Below, piece by piece: positions 46,334 to 57,359 of a stretch of 64,000 nucleotides of DNA. The notes under the pieces are model-generated. The model was not told where the DNA came from and ran no database searches. It saw only the letters and a list, made by a program, of their open reading frames with translations. Positions within the stretch are counted from its first letter, which is position 1; each line of letters begins with the position of its first letter. This stretch comes from Solibacillus sp. FSL W7-1436 (lineage in GTDB: Bacteria > Bacillota > Bacilli > Bacillales_A > Planococcaceae). The DNA lies in NCBI RefSeq assembly GCF_038007305.1, contig NZ_JBBOWV010000001.1, positions 2,160,501 through 2,224,500 on the forward strand, read 5' to 3'. The translations under genes and the position numbers were made by a program.

Positions 46334-47089
46334 TTGATAGTTGATAAAGAACAATGGAAGTCCATTCCATTACTGCATGTATATGATGAGACGATGGATG
46401 AACAAACACCGGTCGTTATTTTTCTCCATGGTTTTTTAAGCGCAAAGGAACATAATTTACATTACGCATATCAGTTTGTGCAACAAGGTGTACGCGTTAT
46501 ACTACCGGATGCATTAATGCATGGTGAGCGCTCGAATCAATTGACGGAAGATCAGATGAATTTTAACTTCTGGAAAATTGTATTGAAGTCGGTGGAAGAA
46601 GTACATACTATTTATGAAGAATTGAAACTGAAAAACTTGGCAGGGAACAAAGTCGGAATTGCCGGAACTTCAATGGGCGGTATTGTCACATCAGGCTGTT
46701 TAGCGATTTATCCATGGATTGAAACGGCAGGAATTTGCATGGGAACGACAAGCTATACGAAACTGGCTCTCCATCAAGTAGAGGATTTAAAGCAAAAAGG
46801 CGTGACATTTCCATTATCAGAAGAACAGCAAACAGGCTTGCTTCAAATGCTGCAAAAATTCGATATGGAACAGCATGAGGATTTATGGGCAAACAAACCG
46901 ATTATTTTCTGGCATGGTGAGCGCGATACGGTCGTTCCTTATCATATGAGCCGAGATTATGTTGAACAACTGGAAAAAGAAAAAAAAGCAGAGCATATTA
47001 CGTATTTGGCAGAACAAAAAGCAGGGCACGCGGTATCAAGAAACGGGATTTTACAAGTCACGCAATTTATGGCGCATTGTTTGGCATAA
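46334..47089 (+). CDS. Alpha/beta-hydrolase esterase (YitV-like)
   Basis: 251 residues from TTG 46334, preceded by AGAGGTGAG; an ATG at 46286 would add 16 residues without a site. Alpha/beta-hydrolase fold: oxyanion segment LHGFLSAKEH, nucleophile elbow GTSMGG, Asp in HGERDTVVP and His in KAGHAVS. Cytoplasmic esterase or acyl hydrolase; substrate unknown. Confidence 0.88.
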   Translation: MIVDKEQWKSIPLLHVYDETMDEQTPVVIFLHGFLSAKEHNLHYAYQFVQQGVRVILPDALMHGERSNQLTEDQMNFNFWKIVLKSVEEVHTIYEELKLKNLAGNKVGIAGTSMGGIVTSGCLAIYPWIETAGICMGTTSYTKLALHQVEDLKQKGVTFPLSEEQQTGLLQMLQKFDMEQHEDLWANKPIIFWHGERDTVVPYHMSRDYVEQLEKEKKAEHITYLAEQKAGHAVSRNGILQVTQFMAHCLA

Positions 47090-47144
47090 AGCATACGTTC
47101 TGCTATGATTAACAATAACACCATGGCGAAAGGGGAAATTTAAA

Positions 47145-47459
47145 ATGGCAATTGATCACGATATGAAAGAAAGTATGTTAGGTGCATTGGAAAACGTAAT
47201 CGACCCTGAGTTAGGCATTGATATCGTCAACTTAGGCTTAGTATATGAAGTGGATTTAACAGACGAGGGCTTAGCAATCGTTACGATGACATTAACATCA
47301 ATGGGCTGTCCGCTTGCACCGGTTATCGTTGACCAAGTAACAACGGCACTTAGCGAATTACCGGAAGTAAAAGAAGTAAAAGTTGATATCGTATGGCAAC
47401 CTGCATGGTCTAAAGACAATATGTCCCGCTATGCAAAAATGGCATTAGGTATCCGTTAA
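47145..47459 (+). CDS. MIP18-family (DUF59) Fe-S assembly protein (YitW-like)
   Basis: 104 residues, ATG 47145 after AAAGGGGAA. DUF59 motif DPELGIDIVNLGLVYEV and the conserved cysteine in TSMGCPLAP. Such SufT-like proteins assist Fe-S cluster maturation. Follows the YitV-like gene by 55 bp. Confidence 0.93.
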   Translation: MAIDHDMKESMLGALENVIDPELGIDIVNLGLVYEVDLTDEGLAIVTMTLTSMGCPLAPVIVDQVTTALSELPEVKEVKVDIVWQPAWSKDNMSRYAKMALGIR

Positions 47460-47484
47460 TAAATTGAATAAATGAATTGGATTT

Positions 47485-47520
47485 CGGTCATTTTGCATAT
47501 AGGCAAAATGATCGTTTTTT
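47485..47520 (+). terminator. Intrinsic terminator after the yitW-like gene
   Basis: CGGTCATTTTGC pairs with GCAAAATGATCG (one G-U), then T6. Confidence 0.92.
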
Positions 47521-47556
47521 AATGAACTTTTTGCGATGGAAACAGGGCGTAATTAT

Positions 47557-47608
47557 TTGTTGTTTGACCAACTTTGACTTATAATAAAATTAATCAAAAA
47601 AGGTCAAA
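47557..47608 (+). promoter_or_regulatory. CtsR-controlled promoter of the clpB-like gene
   Basis: TTGTTG (47557-47562) and TATAAT (47580-47585) are 17 bp apart. In the spacer lies TTTGACC-AAC-TTTGACT (47563-47579), the tandem heptad of the CtsR operator read on the minus strand (GGTCAAA repeats). A further GGTCAAA sits at 47602-47608 near the transcription start. This predicts heat/protein-damage induction by loss of CtsR. Confidence 0.82.
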
Positions 47609-47629
47609 CTATATGAAAGGGTGTACTAT

Positions 47630-49759
47630 ATGCAATTTAACCAAACACAAGATAATCGTCCGCCATTAGAACAATTTGGACGTAATTTAATTGAACAAGT
47701 AAAAAACGGTAAGATGGATCCTGTTATTGGACGAGATGAGGAAATTCGGAACGTCATTCGTATTCTGTCACGTAAAACTAAAAATAATCCTGTCCTTATC
47801 GGTGAGCCAGGTGTTGGTAAAACAGCGATTGTTGAAGGGCTGGCACAGCGTATCGTAAGACAGGATGTTCCTGAAGGATTAAAAGATGCGGAACTTTATG
47901 AACTGGATATGAGCGCGCTGATTGCCGGTGCATCGTATCGCGGGCAGTTTGAAGAGCGGCTGAAATCTGTGTTAAAGCAAGTGAAAGAATCCGATGGGCG
48001 TATCATTCTATTCATTGATGAGATTCATACAATTGTCGGTGCCGGGAAAACGGATGGAGCAATGGATGCAGGAAATATGCTGAAACCAATGCTTGCACGT
48101 GGTGAACTGCATTGTATCGGTGCAACAACATTGGATGAATACCGGATGTATATCGAGAAGGACCCTGCATTGGAACGCCGCTTCCAGCAGGTAATGGTGC
48201 GAGAACCTTCTATTGAAGATACGGTGTCCATTTTACGCGGCATAAAAGACCGTTTTGAAGAACATCACCGCGGAGTTCGCATTCATGACCGCGCGATTAT
48301 TGCTGCGGCCCAGCTGGCGAACCGTTATATTACAGACCGCTTTTTACCGGATAAAGCGATTGATCTTGTCGATGAGGCATGTGCGATGATCCGTATAGAG
48401 ATCGATTCAATGCCACAGGAACTGGATCAGTTAACGCGCCGGCTTACACAGCTTAAAATTGAGCAGCAGGCACTGAAAAAAGAAAAAGATGATGCGAGCA
48501 AAAAACGTCTTGAAATGATTACAGATGAAATTGATGGATTGGAAGTTTCAATCAAGTCAATGAAGGAACAGTGGGAACTTGAGAAAAATGGCCTGCAAAT
48601 TGTGCGTGACAAAAAAGATGAGCTGAAAAAAATGGAAGCCGAGCGCGATGAGTTATTTATTTCAGGCAGTAATTTAGCACGGGCAAGTGAGCTGCAGTAC
48701 AGTAAGATACCTCAGCTTGAAAAGGAAATCGCCGAACTGGAACAGCAGTTGAAACAGTCGGAAGGTAACCGGATGCTGCGTGAAGAAGTGACAGAAGAAG
48801 AAATCGCTAAAATTATTTCCCGCTGGACAGGCATTCCGGTAACAAAGCTTGTAGAAGGTGAACGCGAAAAACTGCTCCGTTTAAAAGATACACTGCATGA
48901 ACGGGTAGTCGGCCAGGACGATGCGGTAACTTATGTAACGGAAGCAGTCTGGCGTGCACGTTCCGGTATTAAAGATCCGAATAAACCAATCGGAAGCTTC
49001 CTGTTCCTCGGTCCAACCGGTGTCGGAAAAACGGAATTGGCAAAAGCATTGGCGGCCCAGCTATTCGATTCGGAAGATCATTTCATCCGCATCGATATGA
49101 GTGAATATATGGAGAAACATTCAGTATCGCGGCTTGTCGGAGCTCCTCCAGGCTATATTGGCTATGAAGAGGGCGGTCAGCTGACAGAAGCGGTTCGCCG
49201 TAATCCATATTCCGTTGTGTTGCTGGATGAAATTGAAAAAGCACATCCGGATGTCGCGAATATTCTACTGCAAGTACTTGATGATGGCCGCATTACCGAT
49301 AGCCAGGGACGGATTGTCAACTTTACGAATACCGTCATCATCCTGACATCGAATATCGGCTCACAGTTTTTACTTGAAGCAACAGAAGAAGCGGAACAGC
49401 TTGTCCAAACAGCATTGCGTCAGCACTTTAAGCCGGAGCTGTTAAACCGGATGGATGATATTATTATGTTCCATGCATTATCGAATGAACACTTCCATAA
49501 GATTGCATGGAAATATGTAAAGCAGCTTCAGGATCGGGTTGCCGAACAGGAAATTACGCTGTCTGTTGATGGAGATGTTGTGGACTGGGTTGTGAAACAC
49601 GGAATTGACCCGCAGTTTGGTGCACGTCCGCTTAAACGTTTCGTCCAAAGACACTTGGAGACGATTGTTGCCCGTGAACTGTTAAAAGGGGAAGTCGCAG
49701 CAGGCGGAAGCTTATCGATTGTATTGGAAAATGAAGAGTTAGTAATTAAATCAAATTAA
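47630..49759 (+). CDS. ClpB-type disaggregase without N-terminal domain
   Basis: 709 residues; ATG 47630 after AAAGGG. NBD1 with [12 protein letters not shown], then the long ClpB-specific coiled-coil middle domain (~265-395: [20 protein letters not shown] onward), then NBD2 with [14 protein letters not shown] and the sensor region [15 protein letters not shown]. No ClpP-binding loop was recognised, which supports ClpB over ClpC or ClpE. The Clp_N repeat domain of standard ClpB (~140 residues) is absent, and the CtsR promoter lies directly upstream, so this is not a start-site error. It should disaggregate proteins with DnaK. Confidence 0.88.
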   Translation: MQFNQTQDNRPPLEQFGRNLIEQVKNGKMDPVIGRDEEIRNVIRILSRKTKNNPVLIGEPGVGKTAIVEGLAQRIVRQDVPEGLKDAELYELDMSALIAGASYRGQFEERLKSVLKQVKESDGRIILFIDEIHTIVGAGKTDGAMDAGNMLKPMLARGELHCIGATTLDEYRMYIEKDPALERRFQQVMVREPSIEDTVSILRGIKDRFEEHHRGVRIHDRAIIAAAQLANRYITDRFLPDKAIDLVDEACAMIRIEIDSMPQELDQLTRRLTQLKIEQQALKKEKDDASKKRLEMITDEIDGLEVSIKSMKEQWELEKNGLQIVRDKKDELKKMEAERDELFISGSNLARASELQYSKIPQLEKEIAELEQQLKQSEGNRMLREEVTEEEIAKIISRWTGIPVTKLVEGEREKLLRLKDTLHERVVGQDDAVTYVTEAVWRARSGIKDPNKPIGSFLFLGPTGVGKTELAKALAAQLFDSEDHFIRIDMSEYMEKHSVSRLVGAPPGYIGYEEGGQLTEAVRRNPYSVVLLDEIEKAHPDVANILLQVLDDGRITDSQGRIVNFTNTVIILTSNIGSQFLLEATEEAEQLVQTALRQHFKPELLNRMDDIIMFHALSNEHFHKIAWKYVKQLQDRVAEQEITLSVDGDVVDWVVKHGIDPQFGARPLKRFVQRHLETIVARELLKGEVAAGGSLSIVLENEELVIKSN

Positions 49760-49770
49760 GTTTGAAGACA

Positions 49771-49800
49771 GCTTGTACGTGAATGCGTACAGGCTTTTTT
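49771..49800 (+). terminator. Intrinsic terminator after the clpB-like gene; group II intron target
   Basis: GCTTGTACG pairs with CGTACAGGC (one G-U), then T6. The group II intron begins one base after the T-run. Confidence 0.93.
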
Positions 49801-49801
49801 A

Positions 49802-51657
49802 GTGTGCCGGGCATGTCTGCCAACTAGGTGATGAAAGTTCACTGTGGACGTTGGGATATGCGAACCATTAGCCGAAGACAAGGGTGTCCGTGGCGACGCG
49901 GAATCTGAAGGAAGTCCTAGGCAAAATCTTGGTCTGAGGAATACGAATCGTATGAGGTTGATTCATCTGGATAAGGTTGCTAAACAAACTGAAGTCCCAA
50001 ATATCCTCGGAAGATGAGTCAATAAATGCGGCAGATAGATGAGAGGAAAGTGGGCAGGCTTACCCCGGGAGATCTGATGAATAACCCCAGAGGAACCTGT
50101 GCAGTGATGTACAGCTGAATCATCAGAAGTCAGCAGAAGCCATAGTACCAGCAATGGGAAGGGCTGAACGAAAGGAGTGAACGTGAAGGAGAATATTACA
50201 TGGAGATGAAGATACAGAACCGAAAGGGCTACCCTAAAAGTAAGGTACGGAATACCTCATGTTTAGGTTTAGCGTGGAATCTATCATGTGCATTTCTCTA
50301 TACACGCGAACATATGGAAGGATTAATCAACGTAATAATAAGCAGAGATAATTTGAACGAAGCTTTTGAGAAAGTGCGTAAAAATAAAGGTGCAGCCGGT
50401 GTCGATGCGAAAGATATAGAGGCAACCCGCCAATACTTAAAAGAGAATAATACTCAGATTATCGAAATGATTAAAACAGGTAAATATAAACCGCAACCGG
50501 TTAAAAGAGTTGAAATTCCCAAACCAGATGGAGGGAAACGACTATTAGGAATTCCCACGGTTACAGACCGTGTTATTCAACAAGCGGTTGTACAAGTGTT
50601 AACCCCAATACTAGACCCAATGTTTAGTAACTATAGTTATGGGTTTCGCCCGAATAAAAGTGCTCATCAAGCAATTGAACAAGCAAGAAGTTATATTGAG
50701 GAAGGTCATAAGTTTGTCGTAGACATCGACTTAGAGAAATTCTTTGATAGAGTTCAGCATGACAAGCTGATGTCACTCATGGCGAAATATATTTTATGTA
50801 AACCGACATTAAAGCTAATAAGAAGTTTCTTAAACGCTGGTACCATGATAGACGGAACTTTTATTCACTCAAAAGAAGGTACGCCACAAGGTGGACCGTT
50901 AAGTCCATTACTGAGTAATGTAATCCTTCATGAACTTGATAAAGAACTAGAGAAACGCAATCATAAATTCGTTCGTTACGCAGATGACTGCAACATTTAT
51001 GTCAAAAGTGAAAGAGCAGGAGAACGAGTTAAAGAAGGCGTCACGACATTTATCGAAAAGAAACTTAAATTAAAAGTGAATGAAGAGAAATCAGCAGTGG
51101 GAAAGCCGATAGCACGTGTATTTTTAGGTGTGAGCTTCTATAACGCCAGAGGTGTAATCAGAGTATACGTGCCAAAGAAATCAAAGAAGCGTTTCGAAGA
51201 AAAGCTAAAATATATTACAAATCGTAATTACTCAATTGATATGGAATCGCGCATTCAGAAAATCAATTATCTCATTCAAGGATGGGGCAACTATTTTAAA
51301 ATTGCCGACATAAAATCCTACGCAAAGGAAATAGATAGCCATATTCGAAGAAGATTAAGGGCATGTCGATGGAAAGAATGGAAAAGAACCATAACAAAAT
51401 ATAGAAACCTCAAAAGACTAGGTATCAACCATAACGATGCCTATAGAATGGCCAATACTCGTAAAGGGTACTGGCGCTCCTCAAATAATCCAATCATCGA
51501 CCGAGCATTAAACAATAAATATTGGTTAAAACTCAAGTTGAAAAACCTCGCTACAATCATTAATCCTACATAAAACTTTTGAACCGCCGTATACGGAACC
51601 GTACGTACGGTGGTGTGAGAGGTCGGTTAGCCAATTAATGGCTAACCTCCTACTCGA
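49802..51657 (+). mobile_element. Group II intron with maturase, probably IIC type
   Basis: Starts GTGTGCCGG at 49802 and ends near CTACTCGAT (within a base or two). The 5' ~400 bp is structured RNA domain I-III sequence before the maturase; behind the maturase, domain V (GAACCGCCGTATACGG...CCGTACGTACGG) and a domain VI hairpin (TTAGCC...GGCTAA) are visible. Location directly behind an intrinsic terminator is the known preference of IIC introns. The maturase lacks an HNH endonuclease, which also fits. Insertion is in the sense direction. Confidence 0.9.
50200..51573 (+). CDS. ltrA: Group II intron reverse transcriptase/maturase
   Basis: 457 residues; ATG 50200 after AAGGAG. RT blocks: GAAGVDAKDIE (RT0/1), RVEIPKPDGGKRLLGIPTV, VVDIDLEKFFDRVQHD (catalytic Asp), GTPQGGPLSPLLSNVIL, FVRYADDCNIYV (YADD), then the maturase X domain (RIQKINYLIQGWGNYF). 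No zinc-finger endonuclease at the C-terminus. The first ~40 residues are poorly conserved and may come from a late start; MEGLINVIISRDNL near residue 38 is the usual family beginning. Confidence 0.95.
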   Translation: MEMKIQNRKGYPKSKVRNTSCLGLAWNLSCAFLYTREHMEGLINVIISRDNLNEAFEKVRKNKGAAGVDAKDIEATRQYLKENNTQIIEMIKTGKYKPQPVKRVEIPKPDGGKRLLGIPTVTDRVIQQAVVQVLTPILDPMFSNYSYGFRPNKSAHQAIEQARSYIEEGHKFVVDIDLEKFFDRVQHDKLMSLMAKYILCKPTLKLIRSFLNAGTMIDGTFIHSKEGTPQGGPLSPLLSNVILHELDKELEKRNHKFVRYADDCNIYVKSERAGERVKEGVTTFIEKKLKLKVNEEKSAVGKPIARVFLGVSFYNARGVIRVYVPKKSKKRFEEKLKYITNRNYSIDMESRIQKINYLIQGWGNYFKIADIKSYAKEIDSHIRRRLRACRWKEWKRTITKYRNLKRLGINHNDAYRMANTRKGYWRSSNNPIIDRALNNKYWLKLKLKNLATIINPT

Positions 51658-51671
51658 TTTTGGGGTGGCAA

Positions 51672-51850
51672 TGTTCTAATAAAGCTGTATGAAGTTCTAA
51701 TATAAATGAGAAAGTTCTAATAAAAGCCCGAAGTTCTAATATAAATGTCCTTTGTGCTAATAAGAGGTGCAAATGTTCAAATAAACGGATCGATTTGTCT
51801 AATAAGATGTGCAAAACTTCTAATATAAGTTAAAAGTCTTCTAATAAAAT
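51672..51850 (+). repeat. Phased motif array D (nine units, 21-20-19-21x5 spacing)
   Basis: Nine GTTCTAATA(T/A)-type motifs with the C of CTA (or CAA in unit 6) at 51676, 51697, 51717, 51736, 51757, 51778, 51799, 51820 and 51841. Exactly the same spacing series as array B. It starts 18 bp behind the intron; without the intron it would start 18-20 bp behind the clpB terminator, like the other arrays. Confidence 0.9.
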
Positions 51851-51879
51851 CAGTACCCTCAAAAATTTGCGTAAATAAC

Positions 51880-51915
51880 AAGGGGCTGTCCAGTAGTTTT
51901 ACCGGACAGCCCCTT
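51880..51915. terminator. Strong terminator hairpin of the yjzD-like gene (minus strand), possibly bidirectional
   Basis: AAGGGGCTGTCC pairs perfectly with GGACAGCCCCTT. On the minus strand it lies just behind the yjzD-like stop; the U-tract is short (TTGTTA), so strength relies on the stem. Confidence 0.8.
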
Positions 51916-51923
51916 GTTATCTA

Positions 51924-52130
51924 TTAATGATGCTCTGCTTCTGCTTCTGGAGTTGATTCGTTTGGAATGATTGCAGCGATAATAATAACTAATACGCTGA
52001 ATACTAATGATACGATTACGCCATTCATGAAGTTAAAATCTACACTTAATACAGAACTTACTACATAGTTTAGCATTGAAACTAATAAGAATGACCAAAA
52101 GAACGTAATGATATATTGCATCAAATTCAC
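51924..52130 (-). CDS. Small membrane protein, YjzD/DUF2929-like
   Basis: 68 residues on the minus strand with two membrane helices (~5-27 and ~36-57) and an acidic tail (PNESTPEAEAEHH). AGGTGAA lies before the ATG. DUF2929 proteins sit next to fabH in Bacillales, as here. Function unknown. Confidence 0.8.
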   Translation of the reverse strand: MNLMQYIITFFWSFLLVSMLNYVVSSVLSVDFNFMNGVIVSLVFSVLVIIIAAIIPNESTPEAEAEHH

Positions 52131-52498
52131 CTCATTGAACTTATTTATAACGTTATTGTGAAATTACATCTTCAATATCATACCACAAGCGTTCATGAAA
52201 TTAAAAGGGCGAATCAAATTATTCTTCAAGTTGTCATAAATGCTTGTTTTTATTGCTTTTTTAAGTAGGAATTAACAAAGAAAACGAGTAAATTAGCTCG
52301 AAGCTGCGTGTCTAACAATTGAACGTATTTTTCCATTCGCATCATTCAAAATTTAAATTAAAAATGGCAAGAATCGTTCAGGTCACTTAAAGATGTATTA
52401 CTTAATAGTATAACCGTTATAATCGTAAGAAAAACAAGAATCCATCCCTGATTCCTCTTTTTCCAGAAATTTTAATTGTGTTCAAAATAATTATGTTC
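52131..52498. other. Divergent intergenic region before fabH
   Basis: No gene or clear structured RNA seen apart from the FapR-controlled promoter at its right end (52476-52521). AT-rich. Confidence 0.5.
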
Positions 52499-52521
52499 TA
52501 TAATTAGTACCAACTACTAAT
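52476..52521 (+). promoter_or_regulatory. fabH promoter with FapR operator
   Basis: TTGTGT (52476-52481) and TATAAT (52499-52504) 17 bp apart; ATTAGTACCAACTACTAAT (52503-52521) overlaps the -10 end and start site. It matches the FapR palindrome ATTAGTACctgaTACTAAT. FapR represses fatty-acid synthesis genes until malonyl-CoA releases it. Confidence 0.9.
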
Positions 52522-52567
52522 AATTAGTTATATTTTTTGATTGATGAGAAAACAAGGGGGCTATTAT

Positions 52568-53503
52568 ATGAATGCCGGTATTATAGGGATGGGGAAATAT
52601 GTTCCGGAAAAAGCTATAGCAAATAAGGATTTTGAAAAAGTTTTAGATACATCAGATGAGTGGATTCGTTCTCGAACAGGTATTGAAAACCGTTTTATCG
52701 CTGAGAATGAAGAAACATCGGATTTAGCATATAAAGCAGCTGTGCAAGCTATTGAAAAAGCTGGTATAACACCACAACAAATCGGTTTAATCGTTGTAGC
52801 GACGGTTACACAGGATCAGAATTTCCCGAGTGTAGCATGTCAAATTCAAGAGCGACTTGGAATATCGGGATGTGGTGCAATGGATGTGTCCGCTGCATGC
52901 TCTGGATTTATATATGGAACAGCAATTGCAAAACAATTTATTGAGAGTAATAGTTATGAATATGTGTTAGTAGTAGGTGTTGAAAAACTGTCGAAAATTG
53001 TTGATTGGGATGACCGCAATACAGCAGTCCTGTTTGGGGATGGTGCAAGTGCGGCTGTTCTCGGCAAAGTTTCAGAAGGGCGCGGAATTCTGGCGTTCGA
53101 ACTTGGTGCTGACGGAACAGGCGGAAAGCATCTTTATTTAAACCCTAAAAATCATATTGAGATGAACGGTCGTGAAGTATTTAAATTTGCAGTGCGTCAA
53201 ATGGGCGAATCAGCAGTAAATGTACTTGAAAAAGCGGGACTTACAAAGGAAGATGTCGATTATTTAGTACCGCATCAGGCGAACATCCGCATTATGGAAG
53301 CTGCAAGAGAACGTCTTGAATTACCAGAGGAAAAAATGTCGAAAACAATCCAAAAATACGGTAATACATCTGCTGCTTCAATCGGTATTTCAATCGTTGA
53401 AGATTTGGAATCAGGAAAAATCAAAGACGATGATATCGTTGTTTTAGTAGGTTTCGGCGGTGGCCTTACATGGGGAGCGCTTGCATTAAAGTGGGGTAAA
53501 TAA
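52568..53503 (+). CDS. fabH: 3-oxoacyl-ACP synthase III FabH
   Basis: 311 residues. ATG 52568 with AAGGGGG eight bp upstream and family start [15 protein letters not shown]. Catalytic Cys in [12 protein letters not shown], His in PHQANIRIM and Asn in YGNTSAAS. Condenses an acyl-CoA primer with malonyl-ACP to start fatty-acid synthesis; Gram-positives use branched primers. Under FapR and followed by fabF. Confidence 0.97.
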   Translation: MNAGIIGMGKYVPEKAIANKDFEKVLDTSDEWIRSRTGIENRFIAENEETSDLAYKAAVQAIEKAGITPQQIGLIVVATVTQDQNFPSVACQIQERLGISGCGAMDVSAACSGFIYGTAIAKQFIESNSYEYVLVVGVEKLSKIVDWDDRNTAVLFGDGASAAVLGKVSEGRGILAFELGADGTGGKHLYLNPKNHIEMNGREVFKFAVRQMGESAVNVLEKAGLTKEDVDYLVPHQANIRIMEAARERLELPEEKMSKTIQKYGNTSAASIGISIVEDLESGKIKDDDIVVLVGFGGGLTWGALALKWGK

Positions 53504-53660
53504 GAACGCTGGTTGCAATATAGAGGATGGAACGAGTGCTAAAACCGTCACAACATCCTGTGACCACGCATTCCACCATTGAATCAGCCCGGCCCACGAC
53601 CTGAAATGAAATCAACCTTTAAATAGGAAAAGAACTTAACTTAGAAAAGGGTGTTAAATA

Positions 53661-54902
53661 ATGGAGAAAAGAAGAGTTGTTGTTACAGGAATCGGTGCAG
53701 TATCGCCAGTAGGAAACAGTGCAGAGCAAGCATGGGAAAATGTAATTGCAGGCAAGTCTGGTATTGGACCATTAACACGTGTAGATGTGAGTAAATTTCC
53801 AGTTTCTGTATCGGCTGAAGTAAGAGATTTTAATATAGAAGATTATATTGATCGTAAAGAAGCACGTAAAATGGACCGTTTTACACATTATGCATTAGCG
53901 GCTGCAATGATGGCTGCAAAAGATGCAAACTTGACGATTACAGAAGAAATGGCGCCGCGTGCAGGTGTATGGATCGGTTCTGGAATCGGTGGTATGGAAA
54001 CACATGAACAGCAGTTTTTAACATTCCAGGAGCGCGGTGTTCGCCGTGTAAGTCCGTTTTTCGTACCGATGATGATTCCGGATATGGCTTCTGGACAAGT
54101 TTCGATTTATCTTGGGGCAAAAGGTGTAAATTCATGTTCTGTAACGGCTTGTGCTTCGGGAACTAACTCGATTGGCGATGCGTTCAAAGTAATTGAACGT
54201 GGAGACGCGGATGTGATGATTACAGGTGGAGCAGAGGCACCAATCGTAACAATGGCGGTTGCAGGCTTTTGTGCTAACACAGCGTTATCATTGAATCCGG
54301 ACACGGCTACTGCATCACGTCCGTTCGATAAAAACCGTGACGGCTTCGTTATTGGTGAAGGCGCAGGAATTTTAATTTTGGAAGAGTATGAACATGCAAA
54401 AGCGCGCGGTGCGAAAATTTATGGCGAAGTGGTTGGATATGGTTCAACAGGGGATGCCCATCATATTACAGCACCGGCTCCAAATGGTGAAGGTGCAGCA
54501 CGTGCAATGCAAATGGCCATCGATGATGCACAAGTATCGCCTGACCAAGTTGGTTATATTAACGCACACGGTACGAGTACACCATACAATGACTTATTTG
54601 AAACACAGGCAGTCAAAACTGTTTTTGGTGAGCATGCCTATAAATTGGCGATGAGCTCAACGAAAAGTATGACAGGCCATTTATTAGGTGCAGCAGGCGG
54701 TATTGAGGCAATCTTTACGGTACTTGCATTGAAGGAAGGTATTTTGCCGCCGACAATGAATTTACATGAGCCGGATCCTGAATGTGACCTGGATTATGTA
54801 CCGAATGCAGCAAGAAAAGCGGAAGTTGAATATGCGCTAAGCAATTCACTTGGCTTCGGCGGACATAATGCTTGCTTATTATTTAAAAAGTATACAGATT
54901 AA
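53661..54902 (+). CDS. fabF: 3-oxoacyl-ACP synthase II FabF
   Basis: 413 residues, ATG 53661 after AAAGGGTG. Active-site Cys in [11 protein letters not shown], His in [11 protein letters not shown] and His in [13 protein letters not shown]. Elongates acyl-ACP by condensation with malonyl-ACP. In the FapR regulon with fabH in Bacillus; a 157-bp gap separates them, with nothing obvious in it. Confidence 0.98.
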   Translation: MEKRRVVVTGIGAVSPVGNSAEQAWENVIAGKSGIGPLTRVDVSKFPVSVSAEVRDFNIEDYIDRKEARKMDRFTHYALAAAMMAAKDANLTITEEMAPRAGVWIGSGIGGMETHEQQFLTFQERGVRRVSPFFVPMMIPDMASGQVSIYLGAKGVNSCSVTACASGTNSIGDAFKVIERGDADVMITGGAEAPIVTMAVAGFCANTALSLNPDTATASRPFDKNRDGFVIGEGAGILILEEYEHAKARGAKIYGEVVGYGSTGDAHHITAPAPNGEGAARAMQMAIDDAQVSPDQVGYINAHGTSTPYNDLFETQAVKTVFGEHAYKLAMSSTKSMTGHLLGAAGGIEAIFTVLALKEGILPPTMNLHEPDPECDLDYVPNAARKAEVEYALSNSLGFGGHNACLLFKKYTD

Positions 54903-54915
54903 TAAAATGACAAAA

Positions 54916-54950
54916 AACGAACGTGCTTCTTCTATCGCACGTTCGTTTTT
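54916..54950 (+). terminator. Intrinsic terminator after fabF
   Basis: AACGAACGTGC pairs with GCACGTTCGTT, then T3. Confidence 0.92.
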
Positions 54951-54978
54951 CGTATAGTTGTACGAAGGATGGTGTTTT

Positions 54979-56415
<1,437 letters not shown>

Positions 56416-56440
56416 TTTCATAATCTTGAAAGGATTATAA

Positions 56441-56884
56441 CGTAACTAATGAAAAGAAAGCAATCGTTTTATTAAAGAAACAGGAATAAAACGAAGGAAA
56501 AATGGAAATAGTAGTAAATAGTTAATTCAATTATAGGAAATGGCGCTCTATTATCTGATTTTTTTCTCAATTAAGATTTGATAATTGAGAAAAAAATTCG
56601 GAAATCTGTACGTTTTATTTTACTATTTTATGGGTAAAATTTGTTATGGCACAAAATTATAGAAAATGTGCTTATTAGAGAGAAATGCGTAATAAAATTT
56701 ATTACGAAAGTTGAATTATTTATTGACAATGTATATTCAAACATGGGTTATTCATGTATAATGGGAACATAATCTTAAATTAAATTAATTCTAAATTAAG
56801 TTTTATTTATACATTAGTGCTTCTACATTAACAGGAGCAATATCTAGTAATTGAATTGAAATCAATTAGAGAGGGAGTGAGCCA
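56441..56884. other. About 440 bp between the T-box and spx
   Basis: No gene seen. Contains a perfect 15-bp inverted repeat (56559-56573 and 56582-56596), and near spx a TTGACA at 56723 and TATAAT at 56757 that are 28 bp apart, so they probably belong to different promoters, in keeping with the multi-promoter control of spx in Bacillus. Confidence 0.5.
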
Positions 56885-57283
56885 ATGTTAGTAACATTAT
56901 TTACTTCACCAAGTTGTACTTCATGTCGAAAAGCAAAAGCATGGTTAGAGGAACATGATATCCCATATACAGAACGCAACATTTTTTCCGAACCACTTAC
57001 AATTAGTGAAATCAAAGAGATTTTACGAATGACAGAAGATGGTACCGATGAAATTATCTCAACGCGTTCAAAAATTTTCCAGAAGTTGAATGTCGATGTT
57101 GAAACATTGCCATTACAAAGATTATATGAGCTTATTCAGGAATATCCGGGACTGTTACGTCGTCCAATTATTTTGGATGAAAAACGTCTGCAAGTCGGTT
57201 ATAACGAAGATGAAATTCGTCGATTCCTGCCTCGTAAAGTACGAGCGTACCAGTTGCAAGAAGCCCAACGCATGGTTAACTAA
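56885..57283 (+). CDS. spx: Redox-responsive transcription regulator Spx
   Basis: 132 residues of the ArsC-like fold; ATG 56885 after AGAGGGAGTG. The redox switch CxxC is in [16 protein letters not shown] (Cys 10 and 13), and the RNA polymerase-contact region contains the conserved Gly in EEIISTRS-type helix and RRPIILDE. Spx binds the RNA polymerase alpha C-terminal domain under disulfide stress. Degraded by ClpXP with SpxH, encoded 5 kb downstream. Confidence 0.95.
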   Translation: MLVTLFTSPSCTSCRKAKAWLEEHDIPYTERNIFSEPLTISEIKEILRMTEDGTDEIISTRSKIFQKLNVDVETLPLQRLYELIQEYPGLLRRPIILDEKRLQVGYNEDEIRRFLPRKVRAYQLQEAQRMVN

Positions 57284-57305
57284 ATATACCGCTCATGATG
57301 TTACG

Positions 57306-57340
57306 GATGCATATTGTGCAATTGTAGCATCTTTTTTTTA
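57306..57340 (+). terminator. Intrinsic terminator after spx
   Basis: GATGC and GCATC close a longer weak stem (ATATTG with CAATTGTA), followed by T7. Confidence 0.82.
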
Positions 57341-57359
57341 TTTTCGAACATATTAGAAA

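Noticed and set aside
56723-56762. Single SigA promoter TTGACA/TATAAT for spx
   Set aside because: The elements are 28 bp apart, too far for one promoter; probably two overlapping promoters.
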